Positions 52,325 through 61,057 are shown, numbered from the stretch's first letter. The stretch is DNA of 64,000 nt from Oligoflexus tunisiensis (GCF_001748245.1 NZ_BDFO01000001.1:5905859-5969858); one strand, 5' to 3'. A program made the numbers and translations. Notes: generated from the letters alone by a model not told the origin.

Positions 52325-53248
52325 ATGAAAGCCGGATCAACCCAATGTGAGGCGCACGTGCTGGCGGAAATTCGCCAACAACTCCAGACCCTGCCCCGTG
52401 GATTACGCACGCGTTTCGCGCCCAGTCCAACCGGCTATCTGCACCTCGGCCATGCTGCTTCGGCCGTCTTTGTCTGGGGGATCGCCCAGTCCATCGAAGC
52501 CGACGTTGTTCTGCGTATCGAGGATCACGATCGCGGCCGGGTACGTCCCGGGTATGAAAAGGCCATTCTGGAAGACCTGATCTGGCTGGGCCTGATGAAA
52601 ACAGCTGATTTTTTCCGGCAAAGCGATCACTGGGACCGTTACGAATCCCAAATGGAGGCGGCGCGCTCCCGCGGTCTGGTTTATGCGTGCACCTGCAGTC
52701 GCCGGGAGATTATGGAACGCACCGGTGAAGCCTCGCACGATGAACTTCGCTACGATGGACACTGCCGCACGCGAGGGCATGCCGATCATCACGCGGGACT
52801 GCGCCTGCGTCTTGATCCCATGACCTGCGCTTTTGATGATCTTTGGACCGGGCGGCAGGTGCAAAGACCCGATGAGCAATGCGGTGACCTTCTGATTCGG
52901 GATCGGGATGGCAACTGGACCTATAACTTTGCCGTGAGCCTGGATGATGCCGCCGAGGACATCGACCTCGTCATCCGCGGTCAGGATCTTTTGCCTGCAA
53001 CCGGTCGGCAGTTGCAGCTCCGTTCGATATTTGGAGTCACAAAACCTCTGCGTTTCCTTCATCATCCCCTGATTTGGGAAAGCCCGGAACGCAAACTTTC
53101 CAAGCGCGATGGCTCCACCAGCCTTCGGCATCTGCGCGAGCAGGGTCTTTCCCCGGCGATGATCCTGGGACAGGCCGCCCATGCCGTGGGGCTGCTCGAC
53201 CGCCCGGAGCCAGTGGCCGCGCCTGAACTGAAAGGGCTCTTTAAATGA
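52325..53248 (+). CDS. gluQ: Glutamyl-Q tRNA(Asp) synthetase
   Basis: GluQ-RS puts glutamate on queuosine of tRNA(Asp). It is a truncated GluRS: the HIGH variant HLGH, the zinc site (CTC ... YDGHC) and the KMSKS variant KLSKR are present, but the anticodon-binding C-terminal half of GluRS is absent. The protein has about 307 residues, normal for YadB types. The start is uncertain: a TTG nine codons upstream is possible. Its stop overlaps the thiL start by four bases (ATGA). Confidence 0.9.
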   Translation: MKAGSTQCEAHVLAEIRQQLQTLPRGLRTRFAPSPTGYLHLGHAASAVFVWGIAQSIEADVVLRIEDHDRGRVRPGYEKAILEDLIWLGLMKTADFFRQSDHWDRYESQMEAARSRGLVYACTCSRREIMERTGEASHDELRYDGHCRTRGHADHHAGLRLRLDPMTCAFDDLWTGRQVQRPDEQCGDLLIRDRDGNWTYNFAVSLDDAAEDIDLVIRGQDLLPATGRQLQLRSIFGVTKPLRFLHHPLIWESPERKLSKRDGSTSLRHLREQGLSPAMILGQAAHAVGLLDRPEPVAAPELKGLFK

Positions 53249-54144
53249 AAGAAAACAAGATCATTGAACAGCTGATGCTGCAGTGCCCGGATAACGCCAG
53301 CGTGCAGCTCGGCATCGGCGACGACTGCGCCGTCCTGAAGCCAGGCGAACGCGATCAACTGGTTTGCGCCGACATGCTGATGGAAGGTGTGCATTTCATC
53401 GTCGATGCTCACAATATTGAAAAAATCGGACACAAGGCCCTGGCCGTGAACCTGTCGGATATCGCGGCGATGGGCGGCGAAGCACGGTCCGCTTATATCT
53501 GCCTCGCTCTGCCGCGATCCCGGGCGGAGTCGCGTTTCATTGATCGCCTGTATTCGGGGTTTGCGCAGCTGGCCCAGAAATTTCAGGTCGCGATCGCCGG
53601 CGGTGACACCAATATTTGGGAAGGGCCCCTGGTGATTTCCGTGACCGTGGTGGGGGTCGTCCATCAAAAAGGGGCCATCACCAGACGCGGGGCACAGGTC
53701 GGTGATGTCATCATGGTGACCGGTGCCCTCGGAGGCAGCATTGAAGGGCATCATCTTGATTTCATCCCGAAGCTCACCGAGGCGCGGGCTCTGATGGACG
53801 GCTATACGCTGCATAGCATGATCGATATATCCGACGGCCTGGGCAAGGATCTGCGGGATATATGTCGGCAGAGTGGAGTCGCGGCCTGTCTGGAGGCGGA
53901 TCGCCTGCCGCTGCGCGAGCCACTCCACACCATGATGCGGGCCGATGCCTTGCGCCATGCCCTGGCGGATGGTGAGGATTTTGAACTCTGTTTTACTTTG
54001 AGTGAGAAGGAAGCCGAGCGTTTGGAAGCGCAGGGCGATATACCCTGTCAACGCATCGGGCGCATCATTGAGGGAGAGGGACTTTATTGGGGCCAAGGCC
54101 TGCAAAAAGAGGAGCCCATCCATACCCATGGCTATGAGCATTAG
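53245..54144 (+). CDS. thiL: Thiamine-monophosphate kinase
   Basis: ThiL phosphorylates thiamine monophosphate to the diphosphate cofactor. The N-terminal GIGDDCAVL, the catalytic Asp stretch with VNLSDIAAMGG, VAIAGGDTNIWEG and GDVIMVTGALGG are family marks. Length (299) is a little below E. coli ThiL (325) but typical of others. Start overlaps the gluQ stop; it is translationally coupled. SprT-like gene follows after 15 bases. Confidence 0.92.
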   Translation: MKENKIIEQLMLQCPDNASVQLGIGDDCAVLKPGERDQLVCADMLMEGVHFIVDAHNIEKIGHKALAVNLSDIAAMGGEARSAYICLALPRSRAESRFIDRLYSGFAQLAQKFQVAIAGGDTNIWEGPLVISVTVVGVVHQKGAITRRGAQVGDVIMVTGALGGSIEGHHLDFIPKLTEARALMDGYTLHSMIDISDGLGKDLRDICRQSGVAACLEADRLPLREPLHTMMRADALRHALADGEDFELCFTLSEKEAERLEAQGDIPCQRIGRIIEGEGLYWGQGLQKEEPIHTHGYEH

Positions 54145-54159
54145 GGACACGGAGGGATC

Positions 54160-55287
54160 ATGAAAGGTCCAGGACTGAACGAAACGTTTGAGGAATATTT
54201 GGAACGATGCTGGACCCAGCAGCTGGTCCGCGAGGCGCATGAGGCGCTCTCGTACTATCGTATTCGCATACCGATGCCGGTTTTTTTGCTGAATCGTGAC
54301 AGCCAGCGATATGGTGTTTTCGATCCGCAACGCTACAGCATCAGCATCAGCCGCCGCCTGATTGAGGCGCAGCCCTGGGACCTGGTGATTGAAGTGCTGA
54401 AACATGAACTGGCTCATGCCCTGGTTTACCAGCAGTATGGACATGATGATACTGCCCACGGTGAATACTTTGAAAAGGCCTGCCAGCGGCTGGGCGTGGC
54501 GCCCTGGGCGCGTCATGCGACGATCGAACTGGACCCTGCCGCGGCGGTGGCCGCCCATCGGGAGCTGGCTCCGGAAGAGGAAAAGCTGCTGCGTCGGGTG
54601 GAAAAACTTTTGTCCCTGGCTGCCAGCGGCAATGAGAATGAAGCCAGTCTTGCCATGCAACGGGCCCGCGAGCTGTGTGCCCGGCATCATCTGGAGTCGC
54701 TCGCGGCACGGAAAAAACAGGATTACACCTACGTTGTCATCCATCACCGGAAAAAGCAGATCGCCACCTGGCAGTGGAGCATCTTCAATATTCTGAATGA
54801 GTACTTTTTTGTGAGCTGCATCTCCCGCAATCTTTATGATGCCAAGGACCTCACTCATTATCGGGTGGTCGACATCATGGGAACCCGCGAGAACGTGCAG
54901 ATGGCGGAATATGCCTATTGGTTTTTGTACCAGCAGCTGCCTCTGCTCTTTGAGCAATTCCGCAAAGGCAAGGGCGCGCAACCACGCAATGCGCGCAACT
55001 CCTTCTACATGGGCGTGCTCAGGGGCTTTGCCGAAAAGCTGAAAAAACAGCAGCAGGAGCTGGTGCTGAACACGGAAGTCCGGAGGCAGACCGACCTCGT
55101 TCTGGTGGCGGAAGCGGAGCTGGAAAACTTCGTCCGGGTTCGGTTTCCCTCCATCATCGGCGGCAGCGGACGCAGTGTCAGCGTTTCGGAGGAAGCCTAC
55201 AATTCCGGCAAGGATCGTGGACGGGAACTGACCCTGCATCGCGGCCTGCATCAGCAGCACAGCGGTGGTGTGCGGCTTCTCCGTTAG
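54160..55287 (+). CDS. SprT-like zinc metalloprotease domain plus DUF2786
   Basis: Residues ~20-130 show the SprT-like fold with KHELAHALVYQQYGHDDTAHGEYF: HExxH with a downstream His that should be the third zinc ligand. DUF2786 (about 140-190) follows with RVEKLLSLAASGNENEASLA and RARELCARHHLE. The remaining ~190 residues are helical, with a Lys/Gln-rich stretch. SprT/Spartan relatives handle DNA-protein crosslinks; DUF2786 is often found in phage or recombination settings, but its role is unknown. It is the third gene of the gluQ-thiL operon, and a terminator follows. Confidence 0.85.
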   Translation: MKGPGLNETFEEYLERCWTQQLVREAHEALSYYRIRIPMPVFLLNRDSQRYGVFDPQRYSISISRRLIEAQPWDLVIEVLKHELAHALVYQQYGHDDTAHGEYFEKACQRLGVAPWARHATIELDPAAAVAAHRELAPEEEKLLRRVEKLLSLAASGNENEASLAMQRARELCARHHLESLAARKKQDYTYVVIHHRKKQIATWQWSIFNILNEYFFVSCISRNLYDAKDLTHYRVVDIMGTRENVQMAEYAYWFLYQQLPLLFEQFRKGKGAQPRNARNSFYMGVLRGFAEKLKKQQQELVLNTEVRRQTDLVLVAEAELENFVRVRFPSIIGGSGRSVSVSEEAYNSGKDRGRELTLHRGLHQQHSGGVRLLR

Positions 55288-55315
55288 GCGTCTTATCTGC
55301 AGCTTTTCACTGTCG

Positions 55316-55355
55316 ACGCTCTGGACAGAAATCCCGGAGCGTTCCCGCCTTTTTT
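55316..55355 (+). terminator. Terminator after the SprT-like gene
   Basis: ACGCTCTGG (55316-55324) and the segment 55334-55342 pair over 9 bp with one G-T, and a T6 run (55350-55355) follows after a short spacer. It closes the gluQ operon. Confidence 0.7.
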
Positions 55356-55401
55356 ATCTGACACCTTCTTCCTTTAGCAGGCATTCCTCCATGGAACAGG
55401 A

Positions 55402-55418
55402 CTTGTAACAGTTACAAG
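55402..55418. promoter_or_regulatory. 17-bp palindrome, candidate operator
   Basis: CTTGTAAC, one base, then GTTACAAG: a perfect inverted repeat, 52 bases before the ATG at 55470. Its symmetry and size fit a dimeric repressor site (for example a TetR-type). No regulator gene is adjacent. Confidence 0.5.
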
Positions 55419-55469
55419 GAACCTGAGTCATCGTGTGAATTCTTTCCTGGCGTAAGAAGGAGCGGTCGC

Positions 55470-56192
55470 ATGGAGATTGCGAAAGTATCAATGGGCCGCG
55501 GGCTGGCCTGGATTAAAAGCGCCATCGGCCTTGTCACAGACCGCCCGGCGATCTGGATGGGCGGCACGGCTGTCGTGTTTGGGCTCACGTTCGCCTTCGA
55601 ATTCATCCCCCATATCGGCTGGATCCTCAACCGGGCCCTGCAGTTCATCGCGGTAATCCTGGCCCTTTGCTATGCGGACGCACAGAGAAGGGCGGTTCCC
55701 TTTCAACTGGACGAGGTCATGCACCGGACCCGTAAGCGCCTTCTCCATCTCGTCCTCATGATGCTCCTGAGCAGCGCACTCTTTTTCATCTGTGCCCTGC
55801 CCGTGATGGGTGCTCTGGTGGCTGCGGGCGGCATGGAATTTGTGATGGAGCAGCAGAGCACGCTGCCGGATCTGTCCTTCACCTCGACGCTGGTGATCGC
55901 GTTTGGGGCCCTGATCAGTGGCTTTGGCTCCTGTCTGGCCTTTGCCGCCACCAGCTTTACCACCCCTCTGATCCTGTTTCGAAATCAGTCCATTCGCAGT
56001 GCCGTCCGCTTGAGCTTTCAGGCGGTGCAGAATAACCTCGGACCCCTTCTGATCTATGGCCTGCTCATGGGGCTCCTGCTTTTGGTCTGTGTGCTGCCCT
56101 TCGGTCTGGGTCTGATCTTTGGCCTCCCGACGGCGGGTGCCTCCTTTTATCTGATTTATGAAGAGCTTTTGGGCAAGCCCGAGCCTCTGTGA
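55470..56192 (+). CDS. Integral membrane protein of unknown function
   Basis: Five to six hydrophobic segments (for example VVFGLTFAFEFI, ILALCYADAQ, LVLMMLLSSALFFICALPVMGALV, LVIAFGALISGFGSC and LIYGLLMGLLLLVCVLPFGLG) with no soluble domain. It has features of the poorly known BPSS1780/DUF2189-like membrane proteins, which is only a guess. A strong AAGGAG precedes the ATG, and a perfect 17-bp palindrome lies 52 bases upstream. It is followed after 36 bases by a TVP38-type gene. Confidence 0.7.
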   Translation: MEIAKVSMGRGLAWIKSAIGLVTDRPAIWMGGTAVVFGLTFAFEFIPHIGWILNRALQFIAVILALCYADAQRRAVPFQLDEVMHRTRKRLLHLVLMMLLSSALFFICALPVMGALVAAGGMEFVMEQQSTLPDLSFTSTLVIAFGALISGFGSCLAFAATSFTTPLILFRNQSIRSAVRLSFQAVQNNLGPLLIYGLLMGLLLLVCVLPFGLGLIFGLPTAGASFYLIYEELLGKPEPL

Positions 56193-56228
56193 TAGAATGG
56201 TTTTCAGCGCAGCCAAGGATGGAAGGCG

Positions 56229-56930
56229 ATGAAAACTTTCGGCAAGGTTCTGCTCATTGTGGCTCTGATGGCCCTCTTCATTGTCTTCATTCGCTGGCAA
56301 TTCCGCGACTTTTCCTGGACCGACTGTGCGGATGTCCGCCGCTATTTTTTACAGATGGGCTGGACCGCCCCTCTGTTCTTCTTCATCGGCTTTGTCAGCG
56401 CATCCTTTGCCCTGCTGCCCGGCACCGTTCTGTCTCTGCTCACAGGAATGATCTATGGCTGGGGCTGGGGAACGGCGCTATCCCTGCTTGGGATTGCAAG
56501 TGGAGCCTGCCTCGCTTTTTTTATCAGCCGCACGGTCGCGCGCGAGCCCCTGTCCCGCTCTCTTCAGCACCGCAGCTGGTATATGAGGCTGCAGGGTATG
56601 CTGCGCGACAACGGGCTGGGTTTTATCATACTTGTGCGACTCGTACCGCTGTTTCCATTCACCGGCCTCAATTTTGCCTGTGGCCTCCTGCCCATTCGCA
56701 GCAGGGATTATGTCGCGGGCTCCCTGCTCGGGATGCTGCCCGGCACCTTTGTTTACAACTACCTGGGTCATACCGGCTGTCAATTGGTCGAGCCTCTAAT
56801 GCGCGGCCAATTTCGTGATGTGCATATCCCGATCGAGTTGCGCTGGCAGTTGGGACTCTCTCTTTTATTTTTGCTCCTGATCAGTAGCACACCCCTCCTT
56901 TGGCAGCTGCGAAACCGCAGAAAACGCTAG
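56229..56930 (+). CDS. TVP38/TMEM64 (DedA-like) family membrane protein
   Basis: The typical SNARE-associated/VTT fold: helix 1 (about 7-25), then the ALLPGTVLSLLTGMIYGWGWG block with LPG, the GIASGACLAFFISR stretch, and the second block LVRLVPLFPFTGLNFACGLL and GMLPGTFVYNYLGH. VTT proteins act as lipid scramblases or in membrane homeostasis. Length 233 is usual. It may be cotranscribed with the previous membrane protein gene. Confidence 0.88.
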   Translation: MKTFGKVLLIVALMALFIVFIRWQFRDFSWTDCADVRRYFLQMGWTAPLFFFIGFVSASFALLPGTVLSLLTGMIYGWGWGTALSLLGIASGACLAFFISRTVAREPLSRSLQHRSWYMRLQGMLRDNGLGFIILVRLVPLFPFTGLNFACGLLPIRSRDYVAGSLLGMLPGTFVYNYLGHTGCQLVEPLMRGQFRDVHIPIELRWQLGLSLLFLLLISSTPLLWQLRNRRKR

Positions 56931-57018
56931 TTTCAAGCGGCGGATTCCAGCATAATCGCCCCTGCGATTGAACCAGGTCTGGCAATCGTGACGTGTCGTT
57001 TGGAAAGGAATTCTCAGC

Positions 57019-57798
57019 ATGGCTTTTGACAAGTATCTCTACTATGCGCGTTCGGTACAATCTCCGGATGTGGATGCAGCTTTTCTGGATCGTGTGTATC
57101 GCGAAATTCGCGGTCAGGAAGCCAGAGTTTTGGGCGAGGATTTCTGTGCCGCCTTTGCTCTTTGCTGCGAATGGGCCAAACTCAACGCGGACAAGGTCGC
57201 CTACGGTATCGATCTGGATCCTGAGCCCTTGGAATATGGCCGCGCGCATTATTTGAATCAGCTGAACGCGGAGCAAAAGGCGCGAGTGCATACGCTGCAA
57301 ACCGATGTCATGAATCCTGAGTTGCCCAAAGCGGATATCATTGCGCCGCTGAATTTCTCCTACTTCGGCTTCAAGCAAAGAGCGGACCTGAAGCGTTACT
57401 TCCAGGCAGCCTTTGATCGTTTGAATGACAAGGGTCTTCTGATCATGGATTGCTTCGGGGGCCAATCCTGTATGGAGCCCAACGAGCATGAAACGGAATA
57501 TGATGATTTCAGCTACTATTGGGATCAGGACACCTTTGATCCTTTGACCAATGAAGCCATGTTCTATATTCATTACCGCCCCAAAGGCCAAAAGAAGATC
57601 AAGAATGTCTTCACCTATGACTGGCGTCTCTGGAGTCTGCCGGAGCTCAGGGATCTTTTGGAAGAGATCGGCTTTAAGAAAGTGCACTACTACTGGGAAG
57701 GCACGGACGAAGACGGCGAAGGTGATGGCAATTTCAATAAGATTGATAAGGGCGAAATCTGCGACAGCTGGGTCGCCTATATCGTTGGCGAAAAGTAA
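57019..57798 (+). CDS. Class I SAM-dependent methyltransferase
   Basis: The Rossmann-type methyltransferase marks are loose: LGEDFCAAFALCCEWA (motif I position), AYGIDLDPEPLEYGR (acidic loop that binds SAM), TLQTDVMNPELPKADIIAPLNFSYFGFK (motifs II/IV) and LIMDCFGG. The substrate is not known, and the C-terminal acidic stretch EGTDEDGEGDGN is unusual. AAAGGAA sits before the ATG. It is transcribed alone and has a good terminator downstream. Confidence 0.8.
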   Translation: MAFDKYLYYARSVQSPDVDAAFLDRVYREIRGQEARVLGEDFCAAFALCCEWAKLNADKVAYGIDLDPEPLEYGRAHYLNQLNAEQKARVHTLQTDVMNPELPKADIIAPLNFSYFGFKQRADLKRYFQAAFDRLNDKGLLIMDCFGGQSCMEPNEHETEYDDFSYYWDQDTFDPLTNEAMFYIHYRPKGQKKIKNVFTYDWRLWSLPELRDLLEEIGFKKVHYYWEGTDEDGEGDGNFNKIDKGEICDSWVAYIVGEK

Positions 57799-57820
57799 GT
57801 TCCTTTCCTCTTTAACTTGA

Positions 57821-57855
57821 AAACGGTCCAGATCGGGCCGTTTCCTGCTTTTTTT
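57821..57855 (+). terminator. Terminator after the methyltransferase
   Basis: AAACGGTCC and GGGCCGTTT pair over 9 bp with one G-T around a five-base loop (57821-57843), then a T7 run at 57849-57855. Confidence 0.8.
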
Positions 57856-58017
57856 CGACCTTTCTAATTCCATTTTAAATCAGAGACTTATCCGCTCATA
57901 CCCCGCGTACGGGTCGCTAAATATCTGACTTTGCCGGAACTATTCCTCAGGTTTTTTTCGATTCTGCCGAAGCCCCTCCTGCAAGGGGGTTTGTCGACAC
58001 GTGAGCCCGGAGGAATC

Positions 58018-58635
58018 ATGCAACCGCTGAAATCTATCTTGATGCTGATGGCCCTGGTCATACCAGGTGCATGCAAGCATGGCAATTCATCGCCTGCTGG
58101 AATCGCGCAGGATCTGAGTACAGCGCCCAAAGGCAAAACGTACAACGACTATGGCGACTACCTGATCGATGTGAACGACCTTCTGCATATTCACGTTCAA
58201 GGCAACAAGGATATCTCGGGTTCCTATCGCGTCTCCCCTTCCGGTTATGTTTCGCTGCCTGTGGCCGGCATGGTCAGGGCCAAGGGACTGTCGGAATTAT
58301 CCCTGCGCGATTCGATCATGATCAAGCTCAGGCCTCACATGTCCGGCCCAAGGGTGTCGGTGGCTGTGGCGGAACCGAGCAGTTACATCGTCTATTTCAC
58401 GGGTCTCGTGCACAGACCGGGGACCATACTCCTCGGCGGTCGGACCACGCTGCTTCAAGGCCTGTCGCTGGCCGGTGGCTGGACGAATCCGAGCGCGACT
58501 CGGGTGATTTTAATCAGGGAAACACCGGAAGGTGTAAAGAAACGCTATGAATCCGCCTTGGACAGCATCCGCAGTGGCGACACCTATGTGGATAATTTTT
58601 GGCTAGAACGCGGCGACTTGGTGATTATCGAATAA
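58018..58635 (+). CDS. Wza-like polysaccharide export lipoprotein
   Basis: A lipoprotein signal ends in PGAC (Cys near residue 19). The Poly_export domain follows (YLIDVNDLLHIHVQGNKDISGSYRVSPSGYVSLPVAG), then an SLBB domain (YIVYFTGLVHRPGTILLG, LLQGLSLAGGWT) and LERGDLVIIE. At 205 residues it is much shorter than Wza (about 380) and has one SLBB unit, so it may belong to the minimal class-3 OPX proteins. The ATG at 58018 has GGAGGAATC directly upstream. No capsule or exopolysaccharide genes lie around it. Confidence 0.85.
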   Translation: MQPLKSILMLMALVIPGACKHGNSSPAGIAQDLSTAPKGKTYNDYGDYLIDVNDLLHIHVQGNKDISGSYRVSPSGYVSLPVAGMVRAKGLSELSLRDSIMIKLRPHMSGPRVSVAVAEPSSYIVYFTGLVHRPGTILLGGRTTLLQGLSLAGGWTNPSATRVILIRETPEGVKKRYESALDSIRSGDTYVDNFWLERGDLVIIE

Positions 58636-58656
58636 ATCGCTGGAAAGGACTGGCTT

Positions 58657-59295
58657 GTGAGCCGAACGCATCTCTCTATCAAATGTCTTCTGAGCAGTAT
58701 TCTGATGCTTCATAGTCTGACGGCTCTTGCTCAAAGCGAGTCCGATGGCGGTGACCTGGGATCGGATCCTGGCCTGCCTGCCGAGGCTCCTCCACCGCCA
58801 GCCCCATTCCCAGCGGCGGCGCCCACCACCCCCGCGACACCGGGTTCAACCTTGCCTGCACCGACCCCGGCACCGGAGGCTGTGGTACAGCCGTATGATA
58901 GTACGACTCCAGGCGCTCCGCTCACAAGGCCTGCGCCCGCACCCAAGCGACCGGTGATTACGGGAAAGCTGGGGGAATTGAATTTGAGCGCGGAGCAGGC
59001 GCAGCAGATCGTGAATATCCGGCGTCAATGGAAGCCCGCCGAGGAGAAGCGTCTGCGCGAGGATTTTAGCTTCCTGAAGCAGAATCTGGCTCAGGCGATG
59101 GCGGATAATTCGCCGGCTGAGGAAGTACGCCGACGCTTTGAATTGATGCAGAAGAAATATCTGGAACTGCAGACCATGAAGTTTGAAAAGCTTCTTCGCA
59201 TTCGGGAAGTTTTAACGCCCGAGCAGCGGAAGAAGTTTTCCGAGCGGCGGCCGCGGCCGGCGCGGAATAATAACAATAATAATGATAATGATTGA
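58657..59295 (+). CDS. Exported Spy/CpxP-like (LTXXQ-type) protein with Pro-rich linker
   Basis: A signal peptide (about 1-25, LTALAQ) leads to a Pro/Ala-rich linker of ~65 residues. The helical end includes LNLSAEQAQQIVNIRRQW and the LTPEQRKKFSERR motif, the usual LTXXQ repeat of Spy/CpxP and related periplasmic chaperones or zinc-responsive proteins. The C-terminus is RPARN then Asn-rich (AAT/AAC/GAT triplets at about 59267-59293). GTG start with GGAAAGGA upstream. It follows the Wza-like gene by 21 bases and may be cotranscribed. Confidence 0.78.
   Translation: MSRTHLSIKCLLSSILMLHSLTALAQSESDGGDLGSDPGLPAEAPPPPAPFPAAAPTTPATPGSTLPAPTPAPEAVVQPYDSTTPGAPLTRPAPAPKRPVITGKLGELNLSAEQAQQIVNIRRQWKPAEEKRLREDFSFLKQNLAQAMADNSPAEEVRRRFELMQKKYLELQTMKFEKLLRIREVLTPEQRKKFSERRPRPARNNNNNNDND
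59267..59293. repeat. AAT-type triplet repeat at the 3' end of the Spy-like gene
   Basis: About nine AAT, AAC or GAT triplets encode NNNNNNDND at the very end of the protein. It is a second in-frame triplet repeat in this window, besides the Asp9 tract. Confidence 0.7.
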
Positions 59296-59358
59296 TGACA
59301 ATCGGGGATGCGACGCTTGATTGATCGCTCCCGGATGCGAGGCAAGCGCTGCTGCCCG

Positions 59359-60027
59359 TCAGTGAAAGAGCCCGTTCAGTTGATGCCCAAGCTTCTTCAT
59401 CTTGGTCTTCAAATAATCTTCATTGAATTTATTCACCGCCGCGAGCGAAGGCACACGTTCGCGGATGACGATGCCAAGATCGGTGAGCGCCTGGATCTTA
59501 TCCGGGTTGTTGGTGTTGAGAATAACTTCCTTGATCCCCCGCTGCTTCAAAATCAGCGCCGCCGCTTCAAAGCTCCGCAGGTCGGTGTCAAAGCCCAGCT
59601 GATGATTGGCTTCGATCGTGTCGGCACCCTGGTTTTGCAGGTGATAGGCCCGGATCTTATTTCCCAGTCCAATCCCTCGGCCTTCCTGACGCAAATAAAT
59701 AATCGCGCCGGAGCCGCGCTTTTGAATCTCAGCCAAAGCGAGATTGAGCTGATCCCGACAGTCGCATTTCAAGGACCCCAGCACCTCGCCGGTAAAGCAC
59801 TCCGAGTGGACGCGGATAAACGGGACTGAATCCGGGGTGAGGTTGTAACTTATTAATAAGGCTGGCTCTTCCTGATTCTGATCCCGATAGACGGTGGTCA
59901 AAAATTCACCGAACACGGTCGGCAGGGCGGCTTCAGCATACTGTGTCAGAACCAGTGGAGTTTTTAAGCCCATCTTTTTCCCAAGATTGATGAGAGCGCG
60001 GCCTAGGCTGTGCAGCAGCTTGTTCAT
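59359..60027 (-). CDS. ribA: GTP cyclohydrolase II
   Basis: RibA opens GTP for riboflavin synthesis. The zinc ligands lie in CFTGEVLGSLKCDC, the core in RQEGRGIGLGNKIRAY, and NTNNPDKI is the conserved late segment. The protein is 222 residues (no DHBP synthase half), so 3,4-DHBP synthase must be elsewhere. The start at 60027 is set by GAGGTGGG just upstream; the longer frame is not conserved. It is divergent from hsp20 across 287 bases, a gap that may hold two promoters and no gene. Confidence 0.93.
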   Translation of the reverse strand: MNKLLHSLGRALINLGKKMGLKTPLVLTQYAEAALPTVFGEFLTTVYRDQNQEEPALLISYNLTPDSVPFIRVHSECFTGEVLGSLKCDCRDQLNLALAEIQKRGSGAIIYLRQEGRGIGLGNKIRAYHLQNQGADTIEANHQLGFDTDLRSFEAAALILKQRGIKEVILNTNNPDKIQALTDLGIVIRERVPSLAAVNKFNEDYLKTKMKKLGHQLNGLFH

Positions 60028-60314
60028 GAAACCCACCTCGAGTGGCCGATCGCCCGGAGCAACCTGTATAGCAGGATGGCGCTGGAACGTCAATCTTAGG
60101 AGAAAGCTGGAAACTGGCGAAAATTTCTCGCACCCCAGTTCAATTCTTACATGAAAGGTATAGGCAGGAAATGCCCGGGAAAATGAAAGCAAACGAAAAA
60201 AAATTTTGCCTCACGCCTTGACCCTAAAATTTGCGTTCTTAAATTCCTGACAGAAGGAGCGATGAAGCTCCGGGAAAACCAAGTGAATCAAGTGATATTG
60301 TCGAGGAGGATGTT

Positions 60315-60857
60315 ATGAGCAGCCTTGAGCTTTGGCGCACAGATCGCAGCCCTTTCTCTCTTCTGAGAAATTGGGATGGCATCACCAAGGAACTGGACAG
60401 CTTCTTTAACGATTTTGACAAGTCCGTGAGCGAATATCGCAGCGGTGCAAAGGATATGATGCTATCGCCCGCTTGCGACGTGCAGGAAGACGGGAAGGGC
60501 TTTCTTCTGAGCTTTGACCTGCCTGGCTTCAAAAAAGAAGATGTGAATATTGAAGTCGTGGGCAATCAACTCACCGTGAGTGGCAAACGCGAACGCGAAA
60601 CCACCACGAAGGAAGCGAAGTTCCATCGCGTGGAACGTAACCATGGCGAATTCCGTCGTGTGTTTACGCTGCCTGAAAGCGTTAAAGGCGACGCGATTGA
60701 GGCCAGCTATGACAACGGCGTGCTATACCTCATGATCCCGAAAGCCGAAATTGAGCGCCCCAGGAAAGTGGAAATCACAGAGGGCAAGGGTGGCTTCCTG
60801 AAAAAGCTGGTCGGCGTCAAGGGTGAAGAGGAATCGAAAAAAGCAGCCAATTCCTGA
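60315..60857 (+). CDS. Hsp20/alpha-crystallin small heat-shock protein
   Basis: The alpha-crystallin domain runs from about residue 48 to 145: SPACDVQEDGKGFLLSFDLPG, then DVNIEVVGNQLTVSGKRE, FTLPESVKGDAIEASYDNGVL and LMIPKAE. It should bind unfolding proteins as a large oligomer. The start has GAGGAGG. Upstream, TTGACC at 60218 and TTAAAT at 60239 are 15 bases apart, which is short for sigma-70; a heat-shock-sigma element is possible but not proven. A strong hairpin overlaps its stop codon. Confidence 0.92.
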   Translation: MSSLELWRTDRSPFSLLRNWDGITKELDSFFNDFDKSVSEYRSGAKDMMLSPACDVQEDGKGFLLSFDLPGFKKEDVNIEVVGNQLTVSGKRERETTTKEAKFHRVERNHGEFRRVFTLPESVKGDAIEASYDNGVLYLMIPKAEIERPRKVEITEGKGGFLKKLVGVKGEEESKKAANS

Positions 60858-60883
60858 TCCCATCAGGAATGCCGCTGCTTTCT
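60841..60883 (+). terminator. Hairpin overlapping the hsp20 stop
   Basis: ATTCCTGAT and ATCAGGAAT pair over 9 bp with a three-base loop, and an outer AAGCAGC/GCTGCTT stem adds seven more. The stop codon lies in the hairpin. TTTCTG follows. Confidence 0.7.
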
Positions 60884-60895
60884 GTCAGTCCTGGT

Positions 60896-60999
60896 GCCTC
60901 AGATCAATTGGATCTGAGGCAAGGCGCCGCGAGCGAGGCGCACGGAGTTGGTGAGCACCAATGAGTACGCCGAGTGAAGCAGGCAGCGAAGCCTCAGAT
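60896..60999. repeat. Palindrome-rich non-coding element between hsp20 and rimK
   Basis: GCCTCAGATC (60896-60905) and GATCTGAGGC (60911-60920) form a perfect local hairpin. GCCTCAGAT occurs again at 60991-60999 and can pair with 60912-60920, so two mutually exclusive folds are possible. Inside lies another hairpin (TTGGT at 60948-60952 with ACCAA at 60957-60961, flanked by GGCG and CGCC). No coding frame with a ribosome site fits the stretch. It could be a dispersed palindromic repeat or a small RNA. Confidence 0.6.
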
Positions 61000-61031
61000 T
61001 CAATGGGTCGAGGCACGAGGAGCGTTGAGGA

Positions 61032-61057
61032 AAGAGCGCAGCATCCGCTGCGCTCTT
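61032..61057. terminator. Terminator-like hairpin after rimK
   Basis: AAGAGCGCAGC and GCTGCGCTCTT form a perfect 11-bp stem around ATCC. It lies 27 bases past the rimK stop on the minus strand and may also stop transcription from the hsp20 side. No strong T run follows. Confidence 0.6.

Noticed and set aside
53062..55260. Long minus-strand open frame (about 732 codons) across gluQ, thiL and the SprT gene
   Set aside because: Three conserved plus-strand genes with coupled starts fill the region, and the antisense product matches no family.
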